The notes under the pieces were generated by a model, which was given only the letters and a program-made list of their open reading frames with translations, was not told where the DNA came from and did not search any database. DNA of 64,000 nt, taken from assembly GCA_034926225.1 (NCBI GenBank), contig JAYFRF010000001.1, forward strand, positions 310,001-374,000, given 5' to 3'. Source of the DNA: JAAZKA01 sp034926225. GTDB taxonomy: Bacteria; Bacillota; Clostridia; Oscillospirales; QAMX01. The position numbers and the translations under genes are program-made. This document shows positions 9,380-18,301 of this stretch, in pieces (positions within the stretch are counted from its first letter, which is position 1; every line of letters starts with the position of its first letter).

Positions 9380-10498
9380 ATGAATAAAATCCGTGTCCTC
9401 TCTGTGTTCGGCACACGTCCCGACGCGATTAAAATGTGCCCCCTTATCCTCGCGCTTGAGCGCGACGAACGGACGGAAAGCATCGTCTGCGTAACCGCGC
9501 AGCACAGAGAAATGCTCGACCAGGTGCTGGAGCGCTTCCGCGTAACGCCGGACTATGACCTTAATATCATGAAACCGCGTCAGACCCTGACGACGATCAC
9601 GCAGTCCATTCTCGAAAAGCTAGAACCGGTGCTCGCCGATGCAAAGCCCGATATCGTGCTTGTCCACGGCGATACCTCGACGTCCTTCGTCGCGGCACTC
9701 TGTGCGTTTTATCAAAAGATACCGGTGGGGCATGTCGAAGCGGGGCTGCGTACCTTCGACCGCTATTCGCCTTTTCCTGAGGAGATGAACCGTCGTTTAA
9801 CGGGCAGACTTGCGAACCTGCATTTTTCGCCGACAGAGCTAAACCGCGAGAATCTCGCCCGCGAAGGCATCACCGAGGGCGTCACCGTGACCGGCAATAC
9901 CGTCATCGATTCGATGAAGTATACCGTGCGCAACAACTATGTATTTACGGACGAAGCGCTGAAAAATATCGACTTTTCTGACGGGAAATACGTGCTTTTA
10001 ACCGCCCATCGGCGTGAAAACCTGGGGCGTCCGATGGAAAACATCTGCCGCGCGGTGCTGCGCCTGATCGGGCAATATCCGGAGCTGCATGTGATCTGGC
10101 CGGTGCATTTAAATCCCGCCGTGCGCGAGACGGCCTACGGTATGCTTGCCCGTACGCCGCGCGTGACACTGCTGGAACCGACGAACGTGATGGATACGCA
10201 CAATCTGATGGCGAAATGCGCGTTTGTTATGACCGATTCCGGCGGTATTCAGGAGGAGGCCACCGCCGTCGGCGTACCGACGCTGGTGCTGCGTACCGAA
10301 ACCGAGCGGCCGGAAGGGCTTGCGACCGGTATCCTGAAGCTTGTCGGCGTCGAGGAAGACGCGATTTATGATACGGCATCCAGACTGCTGTCCGACACGG
10401 CGTTCTATGCATCGATGGCCGGCGCGAAGAACCCCTATGGCGACGGCTTTGCGTCCGAGCGGATTATCGACGCGATTTGTGCGTGGAAGGGTGTATAA
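9380..10498 (+). CDS. wecB: UDP-N-acetylglucosamine 2-epimerase (non-hydrolysing)
   Basis: Interconverts UDP-GlcNAc and UDP-ManNAc in the cytoplasm, feeding teichoic acid or capsule synthesis. The 372-residue protein has the family motifs: GTRPDAIKM near the N terminus (canonical GTRPEAIKM with Glu to Asp), VHGDTSTSF, GHVEAGLRT, the HRREN block and DSGGIQEEA for UDP binding. AAGGAG precedes the ATG. The next gene follows after 2 nt, so they form an operon. Confidence 0.93.
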   Translation: MNKIRVLSVFGTRPDAIKMCPLILALERDERTESIVCVTAQHREMLDQVLERFRVTPDYDLNIMKPRQTLTTITQSILEKLEPVLADAKPDIVLVHGDTSTSFVAALCAFYQKIPVGHVEAGLRTFDRYSPFPEEMNRRLTGRLANLHFSPTELNRENLAREGITEGVTVTGNTVIDSMKYTVRNNYVFTDEALKNIDFSDGKYVLLTAHRRENLGRPMENICRAVLRLIGQYPELHVIWPVHLNPAVRETAYGMLARTPRVTLLEPTNVMDTHNLMAKCAFVMTDSGGIQEEATAVGVPTLVLRTETERPEGLATGILKLVGVEEDAIYDTASRLLSDTAFYASMAGAKNPYGDGFASERIIDAICAWKGV

Positions 10499-10500
10499 GC

Positions 10501-11193
10501 ATGGAGCTGCTCGTCTTGACGGATTTCCACTACGCAGGAGCCGGCGCGTGTTCGACGATTCCTACGCGGCGGGGCGATCTGGTGCCGGCTCTGCTCGGCA
10601 GGCTGTGTGAATGTGAGAGAGGGCTTGACGCGGTAGCTGTACTCGGCGATGTGATCGAGAACGGCTTCCATCCGGCAGCGGCGGACGATTTATGCGGCGT
10701 ACGCGATGCGCTTACGCAGTTCGGCGTGCCGGTGATCGCTGTGCCGGGAAACCATGATCGGGACCCGGAGCAGTTTGCGCGGATTTTCGGCAAGGCAGAG
10801 CCGGTTACAGTCGGCTCTGTCCGGTTTTTACCGTTTGCGGACAGTTACGACGCTTCCGACGTCTGTACGCGGGATCCTGTCGTGATGGAGCGGATGCTGT
10901 CGACGATTCGCGATGGGGAAACCGGGATCGTTTGCCAGCACAGTGCGATTTTACCGAAGATCGAAAGCGAATATCCCTACACACCGCCGCAGTATTTAGA
11001 GATTGCGCGGGCATATCGGGACGCGGGCGTCGCGCTGTCGCTGTCCGGGCATTATCACAAAGGAATACCGATGCATATCGACGGCGGCGTGCGGCATCTT
11101 TGCGTACCAGCGCTGTGCGAGACGCCGTTTCAGTATGTAAGGCTTTCGATAAACGGCAAACGGATCGATGTGAAATACGGCGCTTTGGCATAA
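10501..11193 (+). CDS. Metallophosphoesterase
   Basis: A 230-residue calcineurin-like phosphoesterase with the metal-binding series DFHY (DxH), GDVIENG, GNHDRD, CQHSA and GHYHKG in the right order. No signal peptide, so cytoplasmic. Relatives act on nucleotides, phosphodiesters or phospholipid precursors (for example UDP-diacylglucosamine); the target here is not defined. The open frame extends upstream, but ATG 10501 is just after the epimerase stop at 10496-10498 and follows AAGGGTG, so it is the likely start. A strong terminator follows. Confidence 0.85.
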   Translation: MELLVLTDFHYAGAGACSTIPTRRGDLVPALLGRLCECERGLDAVAVLGDVIENGFHPAAADDLCGVRDALTQFGVPVIAVPGNHDRDPEQFARIFGKAEPVTVGSVRFLPFADSYDASDVCTRDPVVMERMLSTIRDGETGIVCQHSAILPKIESEYPYTPPQYLEIARAYRDAGVALSLSGHYHKGIPMHIDGGVRHLCVPALCETPFQYVRLSINGKRIDVKYGALA

Positions 11194-11196
11194 AGA

Positions 11197-11228
11197 AAAC
11201 GGAGGAATATGTTTTCCTCCGTTTTTTA
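11197..11228. terminator. Bidirectional intrinsic terminator
   Basis: Stem AAAACGGAGGA / TCCTCCGTTTT with a short loop and flanking T and A runs, between the phosphoesterase gene and the convergent small secreted protein gene. It can serve both strands. Confidence 0.85.
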
Positions 11229-11624
11229 TTATTCTTCGGGTGCGATTTGCGTGGTTTCTGTGGGCACGGACGGCGGCTTGGGCCTTGCTTGCTTGTGGTA
11301 GCCGTATACGGGCGGGAGATCACCGGACTGCTCGAGCGCCTCGAGCCAGGACGCCACGCGTTCGGCAAACGCCTGCGCTTCCTCGTCGGTGACCATGCCG
11401 AGCCGCGCGTATTCATTCATCAGCGCGATTTCAGCCTTACCGCGTTGGGCGAAAAGCTTATAAACAGCGCTCTTCTGACGCTTTGTCAGCGCATCCCACT
11501 TGTCACGCAGTTCTTCGACGGTCTGCTCGGATTCCCCGACAGCGTCATGTCTTACGGGCGCGGCATAGGTCATGCCGGTGAACAGAAGAAGGGATAAAAG
11601 CAGTACGGATATGGTCTTTTTCAT
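11229..11624 (-). CDS. Small secreted DUF2680-like protein
   Basis: A 131-residue protein with a clear signal peptide (MKKTISVLLLSLLLFTGMTYA). The mature part is a charged helical domain: LTKRQKSAVYKLFAQRGKAEIALMNEYARLG..TDEEAQAFAERV. This matches the pattern of DUF2680 proteins (lt.eQk..l..ly.q...l...l...y...G..t.eqA). A Pro-rich tail (ARPKPPSVPTE) follows. Function is unknown. It is preceded by an A-rich weak ribosome binding site. Confidence 0.7.
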   Translation of the reverse strand: MKKTISVLLLSLLLFTGMTYAAPVRHDAVGESEQTVEELRDKWDALTKRQKSAVYKLFAQRGKAEIALMNEYARLGMVTDEEAQAFAERVASWLEALEQSGDLPPVYGYHKQARPKPPSVPTETTQIAPEE

Positions 11625-11639
11625 AATTTAGTCCTCGCT

Positions 11640-11985
11640 TTATCGCATTTATGATAATCTTGCGATGCTAGTTTGACCGCTGTATCGCTTAAACATGCGA
11701 GGAAAACGTAAGAATAAATTACAAAAAAAGGGGAATATGCCAATATGCTGTCGCTGTTTGTCTCGCTTTCACAGAGAAAATAGCAAAAACCTTCTGATTC
11801 GATACGCACTCCGGACCAACGCACAAGCGCTCGGCAACGGCTGGGCGAGGGTGCCGGAGCGGTGCCACGCTTGCCAATACAATCCGCTGCGCTGCAACGG
11901 ATGCGTCCGGGAACGTGACTCCGCGACAGGGGTAAACCGCTTCTGCGTGGTGAGATACGCGCTGCCGCGAATACTGGAGATCCTA
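11640..11985. other. Gene-poor interval with no convincing gene
   Basis: About 350 bases between the small secreted protein gene and the terminator at 11986. The plus strand has an open frame from 11695 to 12009, but it runs into the terminator, is Cys/Arg-rich and has no family features. The stretch 11740-11800 has short inverted repeats and 11825-11975 is GC-rich. It could hold a structured RNA; see findings. Confidence 0.4.
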
Positions 11986-12028
11986 AAAACGCTCTGTCTC
12001 CCGTCGTAAAACGGAAGACAGAGCGTTT
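11986..12028. terminator. Intrinsic terminator (bidirectional)
   Basis: Stem AAACGCTCTGTCT (from 11987) pairs with AGACAGAGCGTTT (12016-12028). It directly follows the Gfo/Idh stop on the minus strand and could also end any plus-strand transcript from 11.7-12.0 kb. Confidence 0.8.
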
Positions 12029-12029
12029 A

Positions 12030-13097
12030 TCAAAATCTCGGTATTGGAATCACCTTGCCGCCTTGCTTCATGGATTCGTGCGCAAGGATGCCGGGAATGG
12101 ACATGTTCAGTCCCAGTTCCACGTCGATCGGAGGGTTCGTGTCGTTTACGATGCAATCGATGAAGGCTTCCATCATCTTTGCGTCAGCACCGCCGTGCCC
12201 CGCCGCCGAATAGCCCGGGTAGCCGGTGCCTGTCGGCAGACGGAACATCTTCTCCCCCATCGCCTTGACCGACGACAGGCTCGCGTTCGTTGTATAGGCG
12301 TCCATGCGGTCGGTCTCAAGCGTGCCGCGGTCACCGAAAATGCAGTAGTTATGGATCGCCGGGCGTATGATGCCGAAGCTCACGAGGATCTTGATGAGCG
12401 CGCCCTTCTCGGTACGGAAGATCGCGACCTCGTTGGGCGTGCCGGTCGAAAGGTCGGGCAGAGAGTTGAACGACGGCGCAAAACACGAAACCTCCGTAAC
12501 ACGGTCACCTAAGAGATAGAGCAGTGGCCCGAGATCGTGCGTTAAGTACTTAATCGCATCATAAGACGCGCGCCATGTCGGGTTGCCGTCGCGGTCGCGC
12601 ATGAGCTCAGTGACGTTGTGCAGGTATTCGGCCTCCGCGTACCAGACCCGGCCTATGGAACCGTCCTCATAAAGACCCTTCCAAGTATTGATAAACGCCC
12701 AGAAGCAGCAGTTTTCCGCCATCATATATTTCTGCTTCGGATATTTACGTACCGAATCCGCAAGAATATATGCTTCCTCAACGGAATTGACCGCCGGAAT
12801 CTCCGACAGCACATGCTTACCCGCTTCCAGCGCCCGAATCGCCATCGGCGTATGAACCGTGGCGGCGGTTGCAATGACTACGGCGTCGATATCGGACGCG
12901 AGCAGCTCGTCAAAGCTTTCCGTGACGAGTACGCCGTCGAGTTTGTTCTCTTTTTTAAGCCATTCAACCGTTTCGTCCAGACGGACGCGGTCCAGTTCGC
13001 AAATGGCGCCGATCTCGGCGTTCGGCAGCCCCAACATGTCCGACGCAAGCGAGCGGCCGCGCCGCAATCCCACAAAACCGACCTTGATCTTTTTCAT
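12030..13097 (-). CDS. Gfo/Idh/MocA family oxidoreductase
   Basis: NAD(P)-dependent sugar or cyclitol dehydrogenase fold, 355 residues: N-terminal Rossmann domain (KIKVGFVGLRRGRSLASDML, then VVIATAATVHTPMA) and a C-terminal alpha/beta substrate domain with HDLGPLLYLLGDR. The usual catalytic EKP motif reads SEIPAV here (GKHVLSEIPAVNS), so the lysine is missing, which raises the question of whether it works as a normal dehydrogenase. GGGGAGG precedes the ATG. It is the last gene of the leftward antiporter-LysR-oxidoreductase set, 21 nt after the LysR gene. Confidence 0.85.
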   Translation of the reverse strand: MKKIKVGFVGLRRGRSLASDMLGLPNAEIGAICELDRVRLDETVEWLKKENKLDGVLVTESFDELLASDIDAVVIATAATVHTPMAIRALEAGKHVLSEIPAVNSVEEAYILADSVRKYPKQKYMMAENCCFWAFINTWKGLYEDGSIGRVWYAEAEYLHNVTELMRDRDGNPTWRASYDAIKYLTHDLGPLLYLLGDRVTEVSCFAPSFNSLPDLSTGTPNEVAIFRTEKGALIKILVSFGIIRPAIHNYCIFGDRGTLETDRMDAYTTNASLSSVKAMGEKMFRLPTGTGYPGYSAAGHGGADAKMMEAFIDCIVNDTNPPIDVELGLNMSIPGILAHESMKQGGKVIPIPRF

Positions 13098-13118
13098 AGG
13101 TGCCTCCCCAAATTCACT

Positions 13119-14063
13119 TTATGCCTCGTCTTCTCCATGCGCAAATTCCGCAATGGAGTGATGATCGGTACCGACTGTATAGAGTCGGCGGTAGATTTCC
13201 TTAAAATCCTCAAGGATTTCCGGATGTGCAAAATCCTTGTGACAGAGCATGTTGATGTCACGGGACATGTCGGCGTCGGCAATGTCAATGACGGCGAGTC
13301 TGCCGCGTTGGACGTCCTCGACACAGGCACTGCGCGCGACGATCGAAATGCCCATGTTTAAGCTGACCAGCTCGCGGATGACGCTGACATCATCGATTTC
13401 TATCGTGACATTCAGGTTCTTAATGGATTCATGATATTTATCGAGGTAATTGGCAAACAATGTGCGTGTACCGGAGCGCTTGGAACGCAGGATAAACTTC
13501 TCCGAACGGATATCGTCAAAGGTTACGCTGCTGCGCCCCGCAAGCGGATGCAGCGGGGAGACGATTACGCATAGGGAGTCCGTATCAAGAAGAATCGGTA
13601 CGTAATCCTGCACCTTGACATCGCCCTCGACAACGGCGATGTCAAGCTTATACAGTTTTAGCTGGCTTGTGATGTTCTTAATCGTATCGGTAACCACAGC
13701 GATCTGGGTACCCGGATGCTCGTTGCAGTAAATCGCAATGATCTGCGGCATGGAGACCTCGCTGACAGTCTGCGTGATGCCGATGGTTAAATGGCGGATG
13801 TTTGCGGTGCAGGCCTCGATCTCGGCCTGTGCGTTGTCGTAGAGCGCATTGATGCGGCGGGCATATTTTAAAAGGATTTCTCCCTCGGGCGTCAGCTTGA
13901 TCTTGTTTTTCACGCGGACGAACAGATGCGTATGAAATTCATCCTCCAGCAGCCGGATATGATGACTGATAGCGGGCTGTGTTAAGTTTAGTTCACGCGC
14001 CGTTTCCGTATAATTCTTCGTATTTGCAAGTGAAAGCAGCGTCCGCAGCTTAGTATCGATCAA
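13119..14063 (-). CDS. LysR family transcriptional regulator
   Basis: A 314-residue regulator with an N-terminal winged helix-turn-helix (residues 1-60: NYTETARELNLTQPAISHHIRLLE) and a type 2 periplasmic-binding-like effector domain (about 90-295; VSEVSMPQIIAIYCNEHPG, LHPLAGR). LysR proteins usually control a neighbouring gene in response to a small ligand. It lies between the antiporter (36 nt upstream) and the oxidoreductase (21 nt downstream), so it is probably part of the operon it controls. The ligand is unknown. Confidence 0.9.
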   Translation of the reverse strand: MIDTKLRTLLSLANTKNYTETARELNLTQPAISHHIRLLEDEFHTHLFVRVKNKIKLTPEGEILLKYARRINALYDNAQAEIEACTANIRHLTIGITQTVSEVSMPQIIAIYCNEHPGTQIAVVTDTIKNITSQLKLYKLDIAVVEGDVKVQDYVPILLDTDSLCVIVSPLHPLAGRSSVTFDDIRSEKFILRSKRSGTRTLFANYLDKYHESIKNLNVTIEIDDVSVIRELVSLNMGISIVARSACVEDVQRGRLAVIDIADADMSRDINMLCHKDFAHPEILEDFKEIYRRLYTVGTDHHSIAEFAHGEDEA

Positions 14064-14099
14064 AACAAACGCCTCCTTAAGATGACTTATGCCGCTGGG

Positions 14100-15455
14100 T
14101 CAGACTACAGATTCCTGATCATGATCTTCCTTGGCGCAATCCGCGTCGTTATGTGCGGTATCCGACTCGTTATCCGCAAGGGAATCGCTGCCCGGTTCTG
14201 CAAATTGATCTAGCAGGGCACCAGTTCGCTGTTGTTCTCCAACGGCTTCCGAAGGTTTGCGGATAAACGCGCCGGTTTTCTTCAGCGCCAGCTTTGCGCA
14301 GGCAGGCCCTACTATCTCGTATAAAAGTCCCGATGATAATATGATGGTTGACAGTAAAACACCCGCATCGGAAGGAAGGATCCTCTGCGCAAGCGCCGCG
14401 AGTCCGATGGACACACCGGCCTGCGGGATCAGGGCAAGCCCTATGTACTTGCGTGTCTCCGGCGTCGAGCGGGATATCGTCGCGCCGAACCATGCGCCGC
14501 CAAACTTCGCGACGATGCGTATCGCAAAGTAGGTAACCCCAGCGATACCGGCGGTGGCAAGCGATGGGATGTTTAATCGCGCGCCGGAGAGGACAAAGAA
14601 CATCAGCAGGATCGGCGGAGAGAATCGTGCGACCAGCTTGAACAGCCGCTTATCGCCGCCGAGATTGACGTAAACCATACCCATGACCATGCAGGCAAGC
14701 AACGGCGAGACGTTCATCCATGCGCCCGCTCCCGCGATAATCAAAAGGATGGCCAGCGCAAGCACCAGCATATGGTCGATCGTCCGCGAGGGGGTGATAA
14801 TACGCTTTAAAAGGAGTCCGGCCAGCGCTCCAAGAGTGATCAGGATTATATTATAGAATAACGGAAGCAGAATGTCAAGAGTCGACATGACGGCGTCGGC
14901 GGAAGCGGATTGTACAAGCACCGCCGCGATCGAGAAGGCGAGAATGGCGAGGGCGTTGTCAACGGCGATGACTTGTAAAAGCGTGTTGACAAACCGTCCG
15001 CGTGCTTTATACTGCCGGATTGTCATGATCGTAGACGTCGGAGCGGTGGCGGCGGCGATCACGCCTAAAAGCAGCGCAAACGGCCACTCGTAATGGAAAA
15101 TCCCCATCATACAGAACGTAACCACTGCGGCTGCGAGCAACGCTTCGCAAAGCGTGATGACCAGCACACGCCGGAAGTTTTCCCGCAGTTTGGAAACCTT
15201 CAAATATTTACCTACCCCAAACGCGATCAGCGCCGGCGCGACGTCCGTCAGAAAGCCCATCGTATCGATCACTGGTGCCGATAACACGCCTAAAACAAAC
15301 GGGCCGAGCACAACGCCCGCCAGCAGATACCCCGTGACATTCGGTAGATGCGCTTTTTTCGTCACACGAGTGGCGAGAAAGCCCGCAATCAGCATGACCG
15401 CAATACTTAAAATCGCCTGCGCCTGCGGACTTGCGATATTGGAAATTGAAAACAT
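14100..15455 (-). CDS. Cation:proton antiporter (CPA2, Kef/NapA type)
   Basis: A 451-residue membrane antiporter with about 12 hydrophobic segments; exchanges Na+ or K+ for H+. Features include the N-terminal PNVTGYLLAGVVLGP, typical of the family, AVDNALAILAF in the helix that carries ion-binding Asp, and LIPQAGVSIGLAALAQ late in the domain. The C-terminal 60 residues are hydrophilic and acidic (DNESDTAHNDADCAKEDHD) and lack the TrkA-N domain of full Kef proteins. First gene of a leftward operon with LysR and Gfo/Idh genes. Confidence 0.85.
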   Translation of the reverse strand: MFSISNIASPQAQAILSIAVMLIAGFLATRVTKKAHLPNVTGYLLAGVVLGPFVLGVLSAPVIDTMGFLTDVAPALIAFGVGKYLKVSKLRENFRRVLVITLCEALLAAAVVTFCMMGIFHYEWPFALLLGVIAAATAPTSTIMTIRQYKARGRFVNTLLQVIAVDNALAILAFSIAAVLVQSASADAVMSTLDILLPLFYNIILITLGALAGLLLKRIITPSRTIDHMLVLALAILLIIAGAGAWMNVSPLLACMVMGMVYVNLGGDKRLFKLVARFSPPILLMFFVLSGARLNIPSLATAGIAGVTYFAIRIVAKFGGAWFGATISRSTPETRKYIGLALIPQAGVSIGLAALAQRILPSDAGVLLSTIILSSGLLYEIVGPACAKLALKKTGAFIRKPSEAVGEQQRTGALLDQFAEPGSDSLADNESDTAHNDADCAKEDHDQESVV

Positions 15456-15829
15456 GCATACCGCCTTCTTTCACTCGAATAATAACTAAAAAACGCGTAT
15501 GATATATCCCGTTTTCGGTATAATACGTCTGTTGCATTAGTATAACCGTAAAAGTTATAAAAGTCCAATTATATTTCATTTGTTATCGATAAATTTTATT
15601 ATGGGGATGCGAATATTAACATGATACGCATACTTGGATGTAGACGCGGCTGGAAAGGCGCTCTCGCTGTGCGACGGACAAGATTAACCCGGGGGGGATA
15701 CGCAAAGCGGCACGGGTAAGGGCTATTCTCTCATCCGTGCCGCTTTCATTATTATGAGCGCTTGTTTAACCGGAGAACCTCCGCCTGCGCTGCAAGCCCC
15801 GTAAATATTCCCACAATCAACGCTGACTT
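15456..15829. other. Intergenic region with an orphan hairpin
   Basis: 374 bases without a protein gene. The left part (15480-15600) is AT-rich and should contain the antiporter operon promoter, read leftwards. The right part (15600-15750) is GC-richer and ends in a strong hairpin (separate entry) whose T-rich side is on the plus strand, although no plus-strand gene precedes it. A small plus-strand RNA is possible but unproven. Confidence 0.4.
15704..15756 (+). terminator. Intrinsic terminator-like hairpin
   Basis: AAAGCGGCACGG (15704-15715) pairs with CCGTGCCGCTTT (15735-15746), followed by CATTATTATG. The minus-strand side is followed by GCGTATCCCCC, so termination of plus-strand transcription fits better, although it also lies just beyond the beta-mannosidase-like gene on the minus strand. 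Confidence 0.5.
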
Positions 15830-18085
15830 TTACGCATCGAGTGCATGAAGGATGTCGCTCCAGCGGTGCGCGCGGTCTAAATCGTAAGGGACTTCGCCTG
15901 TAATCTTATGGTTATAAACGGTTTTGCTGTCGTAGGTAAGCGCTAAAATGATGAGCCGCTTTTCGGAATAAAACAGCTCGATGCCGGGCAGCTGTGTATT
16001 GCTGTTGGCGGCGGCGGAGAACATGCCCTCCGCGAGTACCTCCCCGGTTTCGCCGTCACGAACGGCATAGGCGCCGGATACCTCGCGTAGCGTATCGTTG
16101 CAGACAACGAGCGGCGCGCGCCAATTGGCAAGCTCACCCATGCACAGCACAATATCCTGCTGCGAACGCTTGATATGGTCGTAAGCAAGCTTCTTATCAA
16201 AGTAGTAATCGACAATCGCATCGGAGAACTGCGGCCATCCGTCGGTGAGATTCCACCAGATCACGCCGGTGCGCTCCCATTTACCCATGCGCATTTTCTC
16301 AATAAAAAACTTTTTAGCTTCGGCCTGCGTAAACTGCGAAGCGAAGACAAAATCCTCGAGGCTTGCCGGGATAGCGCCAAAGGTTTGCCGGGTTTGTTTT
16401 GCCATCATCGGGATACGTGAGGTATACCAGCCCTTCCCCGCGTCCGCTGCGTGGACGCCCCATTCGGGGTTGTCGTTCCACGGCCAGAGTGCGTCGGGTG
16501 TGATGAACTTTTTGATACTGTCAACGGAATTACAGCCGTGATAGCCGGTTTCGCTGACAAAACGGGCGGTATGCTCGGTGTAAAAACGCGCTTTATAGTG
16601 ATCACGTGCACCCCAGATATGCTGCTCCGCGGAAACACCGGCATAATCGGCCGTTCCGTCGGGCGCCTCTCCGAGATCGGGGGAGCTTGCCAGATACGGA
16701 CGGTAGGGATCATAGCGCTTGCACAGCTCTGGCAGCAAGTCGCGCGTGATGCGGTTGTCCGAAGGATGCGTCGCGTAAACGTCGCATTCGTTGTCGCCGC
16801 ACCAGATTAGAAGCGACGCATGTCCACGAAGCTTGCGGAGGATGAAGACAGCTTCCCGGCGCATCGCATCAAGGAAGCGTTCGTCCTCCGGATACGGTCC
16901 GCAAGCCATCGCAAAATCCTGCCAGACGAGGATGCCGCGCTCGTCGCAGAGGTCGAAGAAGGCATGATCCTCATAAACATTGCCTCCCCAGCAGCGTACG
17001 ATACTGCAGTTTAAATCGGCAAGCATATCTACCGCGGGCTTATAACGCAGCGGATCGCGGCTGTGGAAGGCATCCATCGGGACCCAATTTGAACCCTTCA
17101 GGAAGACAGGCACCTCGTTGACATAAAACTGAAACTGATGAAAGCCCTTTTCGCGCGGTGAGCGGTCGAGTCGGACGGTTCGGATACCGACGCGTGTGTG
17201 ATGGACGCACGCGGGCTTCCCATCGACGAACAATGTTACAGTAGTGTCGTACAGATTGGGCTCCCCGTAGCCACGCGGCATCCAGAGACGGGGGTTTTCG
17301 ACCGTAAAGCGGACAAATCCCGCCGTGAAGTAAAGCTTTGACTCCGTATGGAAAACACTGTCGCCGCAGTGTCCGTCGATCGAGAGGGACAGACGATGGA
17401 TGTTTTCGGGAGCCGTACGCACTTGATAGTTGCACAGCAGGACGGCTTCGCACGCGTCTGCGGAGAAGGTTGCGATGTAGATGTCGCGGAATTCCGTCTC
17501 GGGGATCTCCTCGATGCGGACACCGCGCCAAAGGCCCGCCGATACGGTGCGCGGCATGATATCCCAGCCAAATGAGGATGCGGGTTTGCGCAGACGGAGC
17601 TGCTCATAATTATGATAATAGGCGTCGCGCTGCGCGAAGGGGTAGTATTCCTCCTCGGACGCTGAGATAAGCGCGGAACGCAGGTAGATTTGCAGCGTAT
17701 TCTCCGTTTGCAACGCGTCACCGCACGCAAAAGTATGCGTAATCAGCGCATTCTCGGAGGTTCCGAGCAGCTTACCGTTTAAGTAATAATCCGCGATACA
17801 ATCGACGCCCTCGAAGATGAGCCGCCATGGACGCGAAAGCTCGTCGGGCGTCATCGAGAAATGCCGCTCGTATATATAATCGTAAAGCTCAAAATCCTGC
17901 GTTTTCAGGACATTCTCGCCCATAAACAGGTCATCCGGCAAAAGGCCCGCGGCTTGAAGAGAAAAATCGACGTTGCCCGGCACATCGGCGGGAAGCGCCT
18001 GCGTCTTTACGATGTCCGTAATGGGACACTTGTCCTTTTGGGCGGGAAAAGCCCAGAGTTTCCATACGCCGTTTAAATTTTTCAT
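15830..18085 (-). CDS. Glycoside hydrolase family 2, beta-mannosidase-like
   Basis: A 751-residue intracellular (no signal peptide) GH2 enzyme: sugar-binding jelly-roll domain (residues about 1-190), immunoglobulin-like domain (about 195-300) and a TIM barrel from about 305. The barrel contains GSNWVPMDAF, RCWGGNVYE and WCGDNECD, in which the Glu of the NE pair is the acid/base, and VSETGYHG, whose Glu is the likely nucleophile. The order and WGG/NE motifs are those of beta-mannosidases. It probably trims mannosides from imported oligosaccharides. It stands alone; it is divergent from the dehydrogenase gene. Confidence 0.85.
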   Translation of the reverse strand: MKNLNGVWKLWAFPAQKDKCPITDIVKTQALPADVPGNVDFSLQAAGLLPDDLFMGENVLKTQDFELYDYIYERHFSMTPDELSRPWRLIFEGVDCIADYYLNGKLLGTSENALITHTFACGDALQTENTLQIYLRSALISASEEEYYPFAQRDAYYHNYEQLRLRKPASSFGWDIMPRTVSAGLWRGVRIEEIPETEFRDIYIATFSADACEAVLLCNYQVRTAPENIHRLSLSIDGHCGDSVFHTESKLYFTAGFVRFTVENPRLWMPRGYGEPNLYDTTVTLFVDGKPACVHHTRVGIRTVRLDRSPREKGFHQFQFYVNEVPVFLKGSNWVPMDAFHSRDPLRYKPAVDMLADLNCSIVRCWGGNVYEDHAFFDLCDERGILVWQDFAMACGPYPEDERFLDAMRREAVFILRKLRGHASLLIWCGDNECDVYATHPSDNRITRDLLPELCKRYDPYRPYLASSPDLGEAPDGTADYAGVSAEQHIWGARDHYKARFYTEHTARFVSETGYHGCNSVDSIKKFITPDALWPWNDNPEWGVHAADAGKGWYTSRIPMMAKQTRQTFGAIPASLEDFVFASQFTQAEAKKFFIEKMRMGKWERTGVIWWNLTDGWPQFSDAIVDYYFDKKLAYDHIKRSQQDIVLCMGELANWRAPLVVCNDTLREVSGAYAVRDGETGEVLAEGMFSAAANSNTQLPGIELFYSEKRLIILALTYDSKTVYNHKITGEVPYDLDRAHRWSDILHALDA

Positions 18086-18213
18086 ATGTGAATACTCTCC
18101 TCTTTTAGATTTCGGTTAATCTTAAAGTAAGTATACAGCCTTTGCCCTTTTTCGTCAAGGTATAAAATTTCCGTTTCGGTAAAACGCGCGGCGGATATGA
18201 TAAACAATGGGAC

Positions 18214-18241
18214 TTGCAATACCCTGCCAATCTGATATAAT
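18214..18241 (+). promoter_or_regulatory. Promoter of the 2-hydroxyacid dehydrogenase gene
   Basis: TTGCAA (18214-18219), 16-nt spacer, TATAAT (18236-18241), about 60 nt upstream of the start codon. Confidence 0.7.
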
Positions 18242-18301
18242 ATACAACATCTAGGTTTACCTGTTCTAAATGACCAATCCATGAAAAGGAGAACGTTTTT
18301 T

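Noticed and set aside
18281..18301. Upstream ATG for the 2-hydroxyacid dehydrogenase
   Set aside because: It includes the ribosome binding site AAAAGGAG and has no site of its own; the normal N terminus begins at 18302.
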